From Caenorhabditis elegans (lineage: Eukaryota; Nematoda; Chromadorea; Rhabditida; Rhabditidae): a stretch of DNA of 64,000 nucleotides. Shown here piece after piece: positions 52,163 through 64,000 of this stretch (positions are counted from its first letter, which is position 1; every line of letters starts with the position of its first letter). The stretch lies in assembly GCF_000002985.6 (NCBI RefSeq), contig NC_003279.8:9176001-9240000 (forward strand), written 5' to 3'. The notes below the pieces were generated by a model. It ran no database searches. It saw only the letters and a program-made list of their open reading frames with translations, and had not been told where the DNA came from. The translations under genes were made by a program, and so were the position numbers.

Positions 52163-55100
52163 ATGATGCGAACTGCTCACAAGGATAGAGAGCCGTGGAG
52201 GGATATTCGCCGTAGTTTGTGTAAGATTTGAAAAAGCAAAGTTTTTTGTTAATTTCGTATCTTTTAGTGAGCAAATGGCAAGGAGTACGTGTCTGTGATG
52301 AACCATCACCATGGTATATGTCCATTCCAACACCATTCAGTCAATTCCATAATGTTTTACCAGAAGAACAAGAGGAAATGGTTTTCACTGAGCTCAAGCT
52401 ATTTCTAGTCGTAAGTTGGATTTTAAATATACTGTCGGAACAAAACAAGTAACCAGTTAATTTTGCAAGGTCTGGTTTTGCAAGACTGCGGCGCGGTTCG
52501 ATGATGTAGATTTACGAAGGGTATTGTACTACACCTGGACAAGTGTGAATTCATTTTTTCGCAGGATTTTCGCTTGTTCTTTTTTATTTAACATTCGAAA
52601 TATCTTTTATTCATTATGTTTCAAGTAAAAGTCGATGTATTCATTTTTGAAACCGACAGGAAGTTTTTCAACATTAATTATATCGGATTTTCTCTGAAAT
52701 ATTAAAACAAAAGTTGATTTTAATTTTAAATGTTAGCCAAAAAATTAGCAAGGGTCGTCAAAAACTGTAAAAGTATACCAAAAACACACACACACACTCT
52801 TGTCCGTGTGTGGTACAATTTCCTCCGTAAATCGACAGACATCAAACCGGGCTGCATTAAACAATTTTCAATTTTGCTACGGCTTTTTGCTCTTTCCACA
52901 GTGTCCCCTTTTCAAAAAGTCAAAAATATTTCAGGGAAATCAAACGGAAAACATTCGAATCGACGAATACGACAAACACGATCTTCCCATCTCAATTCTT
53001 GCAAATATCTCATTTGATCCATTCATTCGTTCAGAACTTGAACGATTTCATGATATTCTTGTGACAGTTGCTACAATTAAAATTTGTTGTTATGCAATCA
53101 CTCATGATTCTGTCACCTTTTCTTCAATTAGCTCAGCTGTGGCCTCTACTATTGAGAAGAAAGTCAACGGATTCATTACCAAAATTTGCACAAAGTTGAG
53201 CGGAAGTACGGTATGTTTAGATATAATTTTATTGTTGGAAATACATTAAAAATTATTTGATGTTCTATATGCTAAAATTAGAAGAAATAGGAAAACTATA
53301 ACTTTTTAGTGTTATTTAAAATTTAATTTAAATAAAATTACAGGAAGCAAATCAACAAATGAATCAGTTGCTCCGTGAAATGCACACAATTCACGAATCG
53401 TTGAATTTCTACAATGGAATCGTCAAATCCATTTATTTGGATCAACTAATCGGTGGCCAAGTGTTAAGCCTGCTCGACTCGAAACGTCGACACGTGTTCT
53501 CGGGAAATGTTGTTCAAAATTTGGATGATGTTTTTCAGGCGGGATGGAAGGTTTTTGCAAGAAGCATTGGAAGATTAGTCTGCAAGTTCGAGGCAGATCA
53601 CATGGATTATGAGGTTTTTAAAAAAACTAGTTTTTTTAATTTTTCGTCAAAATACCAACAAAAAAACTGAAAATATGCCTAGTTTAGAAGCTTCTGGAAA
53701 GTTTTGCAATTTTTAAATATATTTTTTAAAAATTGTGTTTTTTTTCCGTAAAATATACATTTTTCAAAAAGCTCTGAATTACTCTAAAACATCGAAACTC
53801 TTCAAAAACAGGCTTTCGAGATATTATAAAAGTCTTGAAAGTAGTGAAATTGCTCTGGAAAAGTTTCAGATCAAAGTTAAATTTTTAGCCATTTTCCCCC
53901 AGTTTCTCTTCAAATCATTCAATAATTTCAGTTTGTAATTTGGTCAACAAAACAAATGACTGATTCTCAATGCAAGACACTGGTACCATCAAATCCATCA
54001 AGACAAATCAAATCATCTCGTTACGTTGTCATTGAATCTTTGTGCCCGGACTTTTTCAAGAAATATCTGGATATTCTTGTCAGATGTGCAGAATTTGGAG
54101 ATTCAGCAAAATCAGACAGTTCATTGCGTAGATCAACATCGAAGAAAATTAATGAAAGTGAATCTGTTGAAAGTGTGATGGAAGATGTTCGAAATGTAGA
54201 TTGGAGTAATCTAGACGTGGCAACTACTGTCAGAATGTTGGTACAATTTTCAAGGAAGGAATCTGCGTGTCTTCTACGAGAAATCACTTCAGCAACGAAT
54301 GTAGATCAAGCAATTCGAGATATTCATGATCTTTTGATCAAAGGATCTTGTGCTCATGACGTCATGTTATTTGGATTGAAAGCTGACATTCTGCAGAAAC
54401 CAATTGATGTAAGAGCCTGAGATATTATGAAGACCCAGAAGAGAACCCCTTTTGAAATCGACGTGTGCTCCGCCCTCGAACCATGGCTCTCGTTAGGTGT
54501 TTGGCGGCAATACCGTTTTTTTTTTGCGCATTTTCTAGCATTTTTCGTCTTTTCTTGTTAGATTATTAAATTTTTGAAAGGATTTTTGCGTTGAAATGAT
54601 GTGAAACAATGCATCTAGATTTGGAAAGTCACATAGGCTTTTCGATTACTTTCGAATTTTATTTAATCATTTTCAGCATAAAAAGATTGAAAAAACAACA
54701 GAAAACATGAAAAATAAGACGAAAAATTCTTGAATAAATCGGCGAAACTAATTAAAAACGTTTGAATTCACGGTGACTATGGTTCAGGAGCTTTTTATCT
54801 TTGATTCAAAAGGGTTTTTCGTTCGTCCCCATAATATATATTAAAATTATATTTTTTTTTCAAGGAAGTCGGAAATATAAGAATGAAGAAACTTACAAAT
54901 GATGTACTTGGAGCGGCTGCAGAAAAGCATCATCCATTCTGGAAATATTTCAGTTTTGTTATTGACAAGCAAAACGTTTTTGAAATGCTTGGACAACGAA
55001 CGAGTCTCGGAGGAAATGCTGATAATCTACGGGATAATGTAGGTTCATGGAATCGTAGAAAAAATCAAAAAATTTAGATTTTTCTAAAAATATAATTACC

Positions 55101-56016
55101 TTAAAATATTAATTTTTTCTAAATTTTAAATTCCAATTTTCTAAAAATTCATCTAAAATTTCTAACTTTCCGGAAAATAAAAAATCTTAAATTTTTGTTT
55201 TTTGTATTTAAGATTATCACTTTTGAAAAACTTTTTCGACGACACTCTTTTTTCCAGGTTACTCCAATGCTTTTCGAATGTATTTCTGTAAAAATGGACT
55301 GTCCAATCGAAATTGAACCTATCATTTCAATGAAAGCCGTCTTCATTCTGACTCCAGTTTTCCGTATTTGGATTCAACTTCACGTGGCTAGTTACACCAT
55401 TGCCAATTAGTGAGTTTATTCCATAATTAATTAGTTTATGTTTCTATAATATCCAGTTTTCAATTCAAACAATAATTACAGTCGTGATTCAATTCGTGGT
55501 CAAATGCCCAGTCGTTCTCTTGGAGATATTGCTATGAAAAAACATTTGATGCATGCTTTGGATGCTGAAATTTCGAGTATCAAGCAGAAATGGGTTGGAT
55601 ACGTGGATTTGCTTATCAATTTGTATTATGAGAGAATTCAAAAAGCAGCTTCTTTGGATGAATACACCGAATGTCAGGATATTCTTGCCAGTGACGTGAC
55701 TAATGTGAGAGGTTTTTTTTTCAATATTCTGGTTTTTTGAAATTTCAAAAAACAATATTTTTAGAAAAAAACAGTGAACCTGAATAGTCGATACTGTCAA
55801 TTTGAAATATAACCCAAAAAAAACAAAATTTAACGTTTTTCGAAATTTAAAATATTCCAGATGATGGGAATTTCGGAGCTATCACAATTGGAAAATATCA
55901 AGGATATTCTGAATATTATCTGGAATTACGATAACGCTGACAGTAATCTGGCTGATTTGATTGCAGATTTTGAAGAAGTTCAGTCAAGAGCTCGAATGGA
56001 TGTTGTTGTTGCATAA
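52163..56016 (+). CDS. gip-2: Gamma-tubulin complex protein GCP2 homologue
   Basis: Nine exons, 52163-52220, 52268-52410, 52935-53210, 53344-53613, 53932-54408, 54865-55038, 55258-55409, 55482-55704 and 55861-56016; 642 residues, all phases consistent. The N-terminal grip1-like part includes [20 protein letters not shown]; the C-terminal part (PLLFECI-like [16 protein letters not shown]... and LEDILNIIW-like [12 protein letters not shown]) fits the grip2 half that contacts gamma-tubulin. It is shorter than vertebrate GCP2 (~900 residues), as known for worms, where GIP-1, GIP-2 and TBG-1 form a minimal complex for centrosomal microtubule nucleation. The ATG follows the trans-splice acceptor at once; a second in-frame ATG is adjacent. 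AATAAA at 56074 is the likely poly(A) signal. Intron 2 (524 bases) and intron 5 (456 bases, with a repeat) are the largest. Confidence 0.9.
54449..54830. repeat. MITE-like element in gip-2 intron 5
   Basis: The ends are partly inverted: CCCTTTTGAAATC and a GAACCATGGCTC region at about 54447-54490, against a TATGGTTCAGGAGCT and GATTCAAAAGGG region at about 54778-54816. The interior is AT-rich. It fills most of the intron. Confidence 0.5.
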
Positions 56017-56241
56017 TTGATATATCGATCTTTGTTTTTCACTTATTATGTCTTTTGGGTATTGGTTTTTGCAAATAAATATAATTTATGTTTAAAATAA
56101 TAAGTTTTTGGCAAATTTAAGAAGGAGCATCGTAGAAAGAGATCAGAAAATGTAGAAATTTGGGTTTGAAGCTAAATAATGATATGGAATAGGAAATATA
56201 ATTAACGATGATAAAACAAATTAGGTAGTGAGACATTAGGC
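56017..56241. other. Convergent 3' region, gip-2 / aph-1
   Basis: 225 bases between facing stop codons; holds the gip-2 poly(A) signal (56074-56079) and both short 3' UTRs. Confidence 0.6.
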
Positions 56242-57557
56242 TCAAGCATTAACAGTATTCGATGTTCCAGCTCTTTCAGTCATTGGCTCGTCAGGTACTG
56301 ATTGCCTCTGTGTCCTCAATTTTCGTTCTTCAATTAATGTTCGCACTTGTTTTAAAGTGACTGCATCCGTTATTGATTGTCCAATTCCATTGACAAATGA
56401 TGATATTGTTCCACCCATTATGACATTGCAATAAGCAATACAAATGAGAAGAATCAGGAATTGAACGGCAAAGACGAGTACATGGAAGCCACGAGAGTTG
56501 AGAGAACTCTGAAATATTTTTGATTTCGATAAAATACATACTTTTAGTTGTGATAATAATAATAATATTTTTAAAAGTAAAATATTCTCACCAAGAATGT
56601 CACCAACAAATGTGAAACAACCGCGGCAGCTCCAGGCACAAAAGCTGAAGGTATCCTTCCAATTTTATGGCACGAGTCCCAAACCATAATAGTCCATGTA
56701 ACATGAAATAGAGTTAATAAGATTGCAGAAAGGGTGTAACATAGGGGAAGGTATTTCCCAGCACGATTTGTGTCAATTTCTCCAGTTTTAAGAGCATTTG
56801 GAAGTCCGATGGTTCCGGGTCCCGAGAAGATTGCAAATGCGTTCATTGTGTAGAAAAGTGCTGAGATTACACCCATTCCGAGACCACAGACAAGTGCAAG
56901 CATGTGACGAGCATTATGAAGATCGCTGACTCCTGGAGCAACTGAGATTTGTCCTTGACGGGTGATTTTATTGAGTCCTCTGAAAATAATTGTTACATTA
57001 GTTCATAATAATTATTTAGAATTTTTTCGTTTCTCAGAAAATTTCATTGGGGTTTTTTTCGGTCCTAAAAAAGCAAATTACAAAAGAGAAAACCGAAGAA
57101 ATAGTCCCAAAAAATAGTTTTAAAAAAGTTCTTGTTGAAACATGTTTTATTTTTCAAAAAAAAATGCTGTTACTCCAGAAAAATATTGTCGTTTGAAATT
57201 TTATATTAAACTTTTCAAAAAAAAAAGAAGAACAAACCTTTGAGCTTTCTTCAATAACATAAAATATGCAACTCTTGATAGTTCTTGTGCAATAATACAC
57301 ACAGTCAATGACAATAAGAACGTGTCTGGAAGTACAGTTGAAAGACCAAGCCATGCAAGAGATGAGAATAGAAGAGATACAAGCCAGAAGAATGATCTGA
57401 AACAATGAGATTCATGTAATGGATCCAAAATAATTGATGAATACCCAAGGAAGAATAGAATGATTCGAACTGGATCATGAGCAATAAATGAGCAGAATAG
57501 AGCAATTGATGGAGAGAATGATGCAATATAACAAGCAATTGTTAATAGGTAACCCAT
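56242..57557 (-). CDS. aph-1: APH-1, gamma-secretase subunit
   Basis: Four exons (minus): 57557-57445, 57396-57238, 56979-56592, 56508-56242; 308 residues, the length I know for worm APH-1. It is a polytopic membrane protein of seven predicted segments, beginning MGYLLTIACYIASFSPSIAL. Key family features are present: the glycine-rich GLGMG within the fourth helix, FSGPGTIG, and conserved histidines in LLTLFHVTW and VVSHLLV, needed for complex assembly in other species. APH-1 scaffolds nicastrin (APH-2), presenilin and PEN-2 for Notch (GLP-1/LIN-12) and other cleavages. The ATG lies 3 bases after TTTTCAG, a trans-splice acceptor context. The last 25 residues are polar and vary in the family. 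Confidence 0.97.
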
Positions 57558-58677
57558 GATCTGAAAATTTATTTAATCGAAATATAAAGCGATGAAGTGG
57601 ATCGAGAGAGAGATTAAAAGAAAGTAAATGATCAAATGTTCTAACTATTTATTGTAAATATTTTAGTTCAGAACATCCTGTTGTTCTTTTGTAGCTGTTA
57701 TTACCCAGACGCGAAATTTTGCGCCAAAAATACGGTAGCAGGTCTCGAAACGACAAGTTTTCGTTTTGTGAGAAAAGTTGTGCACCTTTAAAGAGTACTG
57801 TAATTTCAAACTTTATTTTTCTAGACCAATAATTTTTTTAATCAAAAACTATCAAAAAAGGATGAAAACTTCGCAGAAAAGAGAGTTTGAAATTACAGTA
57901 ATCTGTAAAGGTGCACACTTTTTTGCATATAACGATAACTTGTCGTGTGATGATACCGTATTTTTGGTGCAAAAATCGTAAAATTTGGCGTCTGGGTGAT
58001 ATCATAGCATTCCCAACCAATAAATAAAGCTGAATCTTCAATGGCAGTGAATTACGCATTGTGAGATTCTATTTGGCTTGACACAAAAAAAAATGTTAGA
58101 TATAATTATTTGTTAATTTAACACGTTAAAATAATCACTTAAAAATTGAAAAATATTCAAAGTTGAAATATTTGAAAATTTGAACAGAAATTTATTCATG
58201 TGGGTCGATATTTCGAAGGCAAAGCATACAAATAAATCGAATTTACACCAAAAAAAGACACAAAATCCGAGGAAATGTTGAATTTGACAGGGAAGAACGG
58301 GTGGATTGGTTACTCGCATTAGAGTTTGGAAAGTCCAACGAAAAAAGATATTTCGAGAATTTAAAAAGAATTAGAATTCAAAGATATTTTTTGAATCTAG
58401 ATTTCTAAGAAAACAGCAAAAGAAAAGTGATATGCGGGTCAATAAAAATGTCTATTCAATCTATCACACAGTGAAATACCGAAGAAATGGAAGGAAATTG
58501 GCGAGAAGTTATCATTTTCAGCACTAAAAACCGTTGCGAGTGGGGGAAGAATTGCAAAAAAACTAGTAAAGCTTTATGGTTGATAGACTGAAAATTTAAT
58601 CCATTTTGAATCAAGGAAAATCTCCGAAATAATTTTTTTTTAAATCATAATTTCCCTCATTTCGAATAAATTAATTC
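57558..58677. other. Region between tat-5 and aph-1
   Basis: 1.1 kb between the tat-5 stop and the aph-1 start, both on the minus strand. It contains an inverted-repeat element (57700-58001). No coding exon is supported. It should include the tat-5 3' UTR and the aph-1 promoter or intercistronic region; the distance is long for an operon unless the repeat was inserted later. Confidence 0.5.
57700..58001. repeat. Inverted-repeat element upstream of aph-1
   Basis: Arms of about 125 bases face each other: the left starts TTACCCAGACGCGAAATTTTG and carries CAAAAATACGGTA, CGACAAGTT, GTGCACCTTTAAA and TACTGTAATTTCAAACT; the right repeats these in reverse complement, ending GGCGTCTGGGTGAT. The spacer is ~50 bases. 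A typical Caenorhabditis palindromic MITE. Confidence 0.8.
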
Positions 58678-61600
58678 TCAGTTGACTTTCGCGTAGCTTG
58701 GTGGGGAGAATTTCCGTCGTAGGGCCTTTACAATGTATAATGGAAGACATGAGACTGCTGTGATGGCCGTAGTCTTCGATATAAAAACCCATGAGAGGAC
58801 GAATTGACGGTCGAAATATTGATCGAATAAGATAAGAGAGATCATGTAGAGTCCGAGCGATAGAGCCTGAAATTTGATATTACTGTTGGGCAGAAGCAAT
58901 TGCCGACCAGCAATTCAACAAAATGAGGATGTTCCCCAATATTTTTAATTAAATTTTAATGATATAACACAGAAAAATATTCGATTTATTTGAAATTATT
59001 TATTATTTTAGTTGAAACAATTGGAAAAATGTTCAAAAATCGTTTGAAAGTTGAAAATAGCCGAAAATGTTCTGCTGATCACTCAATTTCCACTTATAAA
59101 ATAAATTTAGACATTAATTTCTGATTTTCAATTAAATCAAATAGGCAAATATTGGATTTACTCGAAAACTTTTTTTTGAAAAGTTCGAAAAAATCTTTTT
59201 TTTTAATTAGACGAAAGTTTTGTTTGCCGAAAAAATTGCATCAAATGTTTTCCTGTTTTTCTATAATAATTTTGTGTTTAAAAATTGGATATCATATTAC
59301 CCATTTTCCATTTTTTCAACTTTTCACTTAAAACTAATGTAAAGATACGAATGAACTGTTTAAAAGGAGTAAAGATCATTGAAATATCACTTTTTAGTTT
59401 TTTTTTTGGCAAAAATACGGTATCCGCTCTCGTCACGACTTTCGTCGAGTTTTCGTTGATTTTTCATCGTTTTTCTCGTTATTTTGTAAAATTTATGGGG
59501 TTTTAATTGTTTTAATTTAGTTTTTTTTAAATAAAAAAACATTTTGATCGAAAAACTATTAAAAATCGGTGAACATTCAGCCCATTTCTATTTAACAAAA
59601 ACTGTCGCGTCGAAACCAAGGTACCGTATTTGTGGCGCAAAATTTTGTGTCTGTAATATCATAAAACACCTACCTGAGCAAGAAGCATCGCCCAATGCCA
59701 CGTGTGCACCGTCATTGCTACCATAATAAGCTCAGTGACGATTAGAGCAGAGAAAGAGATCGAGACGACGTGTATAAAGTCGGCATCGAAGACCAGAAGG
59801 GCACCGTACATGATAACAGCACCTGAAAACGAAAAAATACGTTTTATATATAACAATTCTAAATTTACCTTGATAAAGCGAAATAAGGACCCAAATACAG
59901 AATGTTTTATACGATAAACTCCGTCCTTTTCCCAGTTCTTTGTACAATTCGGGATAGGTAAGAGCATTTGTGGCGGTGACATCACGATCGACGACTAACG
60001 AGAAAACCGGGAGCATTGTGTAACACGTTGAATAGGCCACCATGAGAACACCCTGATACAGGGAGACAGATGCAAAATAGAAGACGCATGAGAAGATTGC
60101 TTGCATTGTGGAAATTATCAGACCGCTGAAAAAATGTTTACTAATATTTTTTGCACCATTTAATTACTGCTATTGTAAATTGAGAGATCGAATATTTTCA
60201 TTTTACATTTTTTCGATTAATTTGAAAGAAGAAAAATAAAAAAATACACTTTTTTTGAAAAAAAAACGGTTTTCTTGTATTTTTCGGTATATTGCTTCTA
60301 AATTTTTTCCTCTATTTCAAATATCCCAAAAATTAGTTTTTTCATCTTTTTGGGTAAAAATTCGAATATTTAATAATTTTTTATTTTTCTCCATAAAAAA
60401 AATGTTTTTCAATAAAATGTTCGTCTTTTTTATAAATTTTTTCAATATTTTTTTCGAGTTAAAAAAAGATTTATATAATTTTCGTTTTCTCGAAATTTTC
60501 CAATTTTTGAGAAAAAAAATCGAGTTGAAAAATAATAATACCGTTTCTACATGTTTTGAAGAATGTTTTATTTTTCATATTGAATCTAATTTTTAAAAAA
60601 ATATATAAGTATAATAATTCAATTGTTTTTTTTTGAGAAAAAATTGAAATAAATTAAAAAAATTTTCTGGTTATTTTTTTGATGTTTTGAAAAAAGCTTT
60701 TCTTTCAGCATATTTTAGATAAAATTAAAATAAAAATTTTTTTTTCGTTTATTTTTTCTACATTTTTTCCGATTTTTTATATTTCGAAAATTATTTTAGT
60801 TTTCTTTCGTTTTTAAAAAATAAATTTCAAAATTTTTGTTTTTCAAAATTCTTCCAGTTTTTCCAAACACCCAGAAAATTTGAAAATTTAGTTTTTTTTT
60901 CTAAACTTACCGATGCATGACAAATTGTGACAATGCACATGATCTTTTATAACAGAATCTTCCATGAACCAAAAGTAATCGACAAACATGTGAGAACTGG
61001 GTAATTGAAAAGTCAGCAGCAAGTGATGCCTGTTTTCCCTCATTTGCATCAATTCCAATTCCAGCATGTGCTGCTTGAATCATTGAAACATCATTTCCTC
61101 CGTCTCCAATCGCCGCCACTCTCAATGGAGCTCTATATTTCCTCAGTAATTGAACAATTTGAGCTTTTTGTTCAGGTGAGCAACGACAGCAGACGACAGC
61201 AGTACATGCACATACTAATTCAGCAACTTCTGCCTCATAGTACTGTAGGCATACATTCAGTGCTGAACCTGGCATCACAAGAGCCACGTCAGTTTTTCTT
61301 CGCAAATTGTTCAACTCATTATGAGCATCCGTTCGATTGTGTACATTTCCAAAAACGTGAATATTATCGGATCGAGAGAATAGTCCACTTGATTTTGCAA
61401 TGCAAATAGCAGTTTCCAATTTGTCTCCAGTGAGCATCCATATTTTAATTCCAGCATTTCTAAGCAATTCCAGTGATGTTGTTACCTGAAAATAGTCATT
61501 ATATACATTTTACAGGATTTAAAATAGCTTTAAAAGTAGATTAGATTCTGCGAATTCTTTTTTTTAATGACAGAAAACATTCTAAAAAATGTAACAGTTA

Positions 61601-64000
61601 GAACATTTTTAAAAATATAATTGTTTTTTCAATTGAAAAAAAATTAGTAATAATCATTTTTGAATTCTCGCGAAAATGAATTACCTAGTTTCCAAATTTT
61701 TACGAGACATAATTTATTATTTTTCTTTAAAAAAATGAAAAAAAAATAGCCGGAAACACGAGAATTTCGAAACTGGGTCATTTATTCGCGCGGGAATTCA
61801 AAAATAAATAGATCTTTTTTTTGCAAAATTGAGAAAATTTCGTTTTTTAAAGTTTTTTCTAGTTCTCCATTATTTCTAGATTTGTGATATTTCTGAATTT
61901 CTGACTATTTCAAAGCAAAACTCTTTTTCAGGCTACTCCAGCATTTAATCAGAATAATACAAACCTGATCCTGTAGGCGATCCTCTACACCCGTCAAACA
62001 AAGTAATTGCAAATCTCTCTCCAACATTCGATTTACGACATTTGCCATATTTTGTGATCTATCAGAAATCGACATTTTTGCTGCATGATAAGCTCGATCG
62101 AATGCTTCTAACTCTGCTTGAGAAAGTGGTTTTCGTGCAACAACAAGTGTTCGAAGTCCTTCTCTTGCCATATTACTACATTCTTCATCTAACCAATCAT
62201 TATATTGAACCATTCCACTCATTACAGTATCAGCTCCTTTCATTAAAAGTGTAACTTCATCAGTTGTCTCGTCTTTCACAATAATTCCCATTCGTTTTGT
62301 TTCTGATGTAAATGGGAATACATAAAGAATCTGGAATTGTTTCATCAATGTCTGTCCATTTGGAAGTTGAACACTCAGAGACATTGCATGAAGATCACGG
62401 CTTGCAAGACGAACACCAACTGTTTCAGTCCATTTTACAAGAGCAACTTCATCTGGACTTGCTGCTTGATATGAAATTTCTCCATTTTCGAAGATAGGGG
62501 TCACATTGTGGCACAAGGCTATGGCTTCAACGGCGTTTTGGAGTTTAGCAGAGAACGAGTGCCTGAAATCAAACTTTTAAAACTTTATTTGAAAGTGTTA
62601 AGGAGGGAGTAGTGTGAATTGGAATTTTGGTTCAAAAAATCCAAAATTGTCTCAGAGTAAAAAATGCCGAAAAATAAAAAACTCAAAAAAATAGAGAAAT
62701 AATGAAAAATCAAACTATAAAAATCGTGTTTTTTTCAATTGTGATTAATTTTTCTCGTTTTTCTTATTGGTATTTCTAATGTTAAGACAATTAAGGATTT
62801 TTTAAAGCAAAATATTCACTCACTCCACCTTTAAAATTGTTTTCTCCAGAAATAAAGAAAAAAACTATTTTTGTTCATTTTTTCAAAAAATTCTTTAAAA
62901 TGAACATACTTAGCTAGTCTTCCAGCATATGCACTTCTCACATGTTGTCCAACTTCTTCAAAAGCATCACTACTGAAAGCAACAGTTCCCAAATGAATTT
63001 TCTTGAAATGCATCTCGTTTTTAGTCAATGTTCCAGTTTTATCCGATAATAAGAACGAGATTCGTCCGAGTTCTTCAGGAATTGTTGACGAACGAATCAC
63101 AGTTTCCGGAATATGCTTGTCACGACCAATTTGCCACGAGTAGAAGAGTTTAGCCATGTCGAGATTTACGCGGAGTGAAATTGGAATAATATATGAGAAT
63201 AGAAGAATAAAACGCATCAAATAGCGATACCAGAGATTGTCGAGTCCTAGAAATTGGGATTTTTTGAAATTTGAAATTTAATTACAGGTTTTCAACGGCG
63301 CTTGATATTTTTTCTTTTTTCTTTTTTTTAGCGGTAAATTCAAATTGTGTTTTTTCCAACAAAAAAATGTAAAAAAGGAAATTTTATTAACCGAACTGCG
63401 AAAAAGAACTCATAATTTCAGATTTTGCGAAAAATTACACCTGAAATTAAAACTATTGCAAGTATGATAGAAAAAATTTTTAACTGATCAAAAAACGTTT
63501 CAAAATTACAAAATATTAGTTTTTCTATTTTCTTGTGTTTCGCATTTTCGCATTTTCGAAAAAAGGAAGTTTCTTCTGATTTCATCAAATTTTCATTCTT
63601 TAGACAGTTTTATAAAATTAATTTTCTCACATTGCACTATTTTCAAGCCGAAAAACCGTTAAAAAATTATTTTTTCAAAATTTCAAACCTTTCATGGCAA
63701 CCATAACCGATGATAGAACCAATACAAAGCAGAATAACAATTTCGTCAAATTGTTAACTTCCAAATCGAGAAGTCCAACTTTGCTTTCTGGAAGAGTCGT
63801 GTTCATCACTGATCGAGTTTCGCGTCCCGTGTATACAACAATTCCAACTGCAGTTCCAGATGCAACTACAGTATTCGCCCACAATACATTTTCCACGTTT
63901 AGGGATCCGTCTTGAACATTATCGTCATCAGTAATCTGTATATATATATATTTTTGTTGCTTTTCAATTCAAAATTCAAAATTTCAAACCTTTAATGTTC
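58678..64000 (-). CDS. tat-5: P4-ATPase TAT-5 (ATP9 class), C-terminal ~787 residues
   Basis: Exons (minus): 63990 to past the window edge, 63935-63689, 63246-62910, 62562-61965, 61485-60911, 60125-59869, 59822-59674, 58866-58678; frame held at every junction. P-type ATPase landmarks: DKTGTLT with the phosphorylated aspartate (exon 63246-62910), [11 protein letters not shown] and KGADTVM (nucleotide domain), [11 protein letters not shown] and [11 protein letters not shown] (hinge and Mg site), then membrane helices. The MSGETKL-type A-domain loop lies outside the window. Features such as [19 protein letters not shown] and the short tail ending SYAKVN match the ATP9A/B (yeast Neo1) branch, which acts without a CDC50 partner. 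TAT-5 is known to keep phosphatidylethanolamine asymmetry and limit extracellular vesicle shedding in embryos. The 5' part of the gene is missing. Confidence 0.93.
58867..59673 (-). other. tat-5 last intron with degenerate inverted repeat
   Basis: An 807-base intron. At about 59408-59660 a degenerate inverted repeat shares the CAAAAATACGGTA and GGCGCAAAATTTTGTGTCTG ends with the element upstream of aph-1, so both probably belong to one repeat family. The remainder is AT-rich. Confidence 0.5.

Noticed and set aside
52470..52560. GC-richer patch in gip-2 intron 2 with GGTTCGAT, like a Pol III B box
   Set aside because: No A box at the right distance and no cloverleaf or snoRNA boxes I could pair.
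60255..60596. 113-codon phenylalanine-rich plus-strand frame
   Set aside because: T-rich tat-5 intron; no coding character.
61005..61409. 134-codon plus-strand open frame
   Set aside because: Antisense to the TGDK/GDGGND exon of tat-5.

Overview
The window looks like a nematode autosome, almost certainly Caenorhabditis and most likely C. elegans chromosome I. The evidence is small introns with TTTTCAG acceptors, trans-splice-like acceptors directly before start codons, a tight two-gene operon, AT-rich non-coding DNA, and a gene set I recognise from that chromosome (pyk-1, lim-9, aspm-1, gip-2, aph-1, tat-5). Symbols rest on recognising the conceptual proteins; no search was run. Exon limits were read by hand from splice sites, and every multi-exon model below keeps its reading frame across all junctions.

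Layout. 1-1116 (+): 3' part of a pyruvate kinase gene (pyk-1). 1747-2697 (-): a 62-residue PMP3/UPF0057 membrane protein. 3973-5003 (-): a 232-residue single-pass membrane protein of unknown function. 6622-44728 (-): one very large gene, lim-9, encoding a PET protein with six LIM domains (LIMPETin/Limpet type), with at least three alternative first exons spread over 38 kb. 46007-50383 (-): aspm-1 (ASPM, spindle pole). 50991-52053 (+): a LIPT1-type lipoyltransferase, followed 109 bases later by gip-2 (GCP2, gamma-tubulin complex) at 52163-56016 (+), an apparent operon. 56242-57557 (-): aph-1 (gamma-secretase). 58678 to the window end (-): 3' part of tat-5 (ATP9-type P4-ATPase).

Functionally the window is housekeeping and cell-biological: glycolysis, muscle attachment scaffold, spindle pole and microtubule nucleation, lipoylation, intramembrane proteolysis and lipid flipping. 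aspm-1 and the lipoyltransferase/gip-2 operon diverge from a 607-base region carrying E2F-like sequences, so two spindle genes may share one promoter region.

Non-coding DNA is mostly lim-9 introns (up to 8.2 kb) containing microsatellites, a nearly perfect inverted repeat with 145-base arms, and a GC-rich hairpin; MITE-like inverted repeats lie between genes and in introns of gip-2 and tat-5. I see no CRISPR, prokaryotic mobile element, viral gene or clearly new system. The best leads are the lim-9 isoform architecture, the long hairpin, the GC-rich intronic hairpin, the aspm-1/gip-2 promoter region and the uncharacterised membrane protein.
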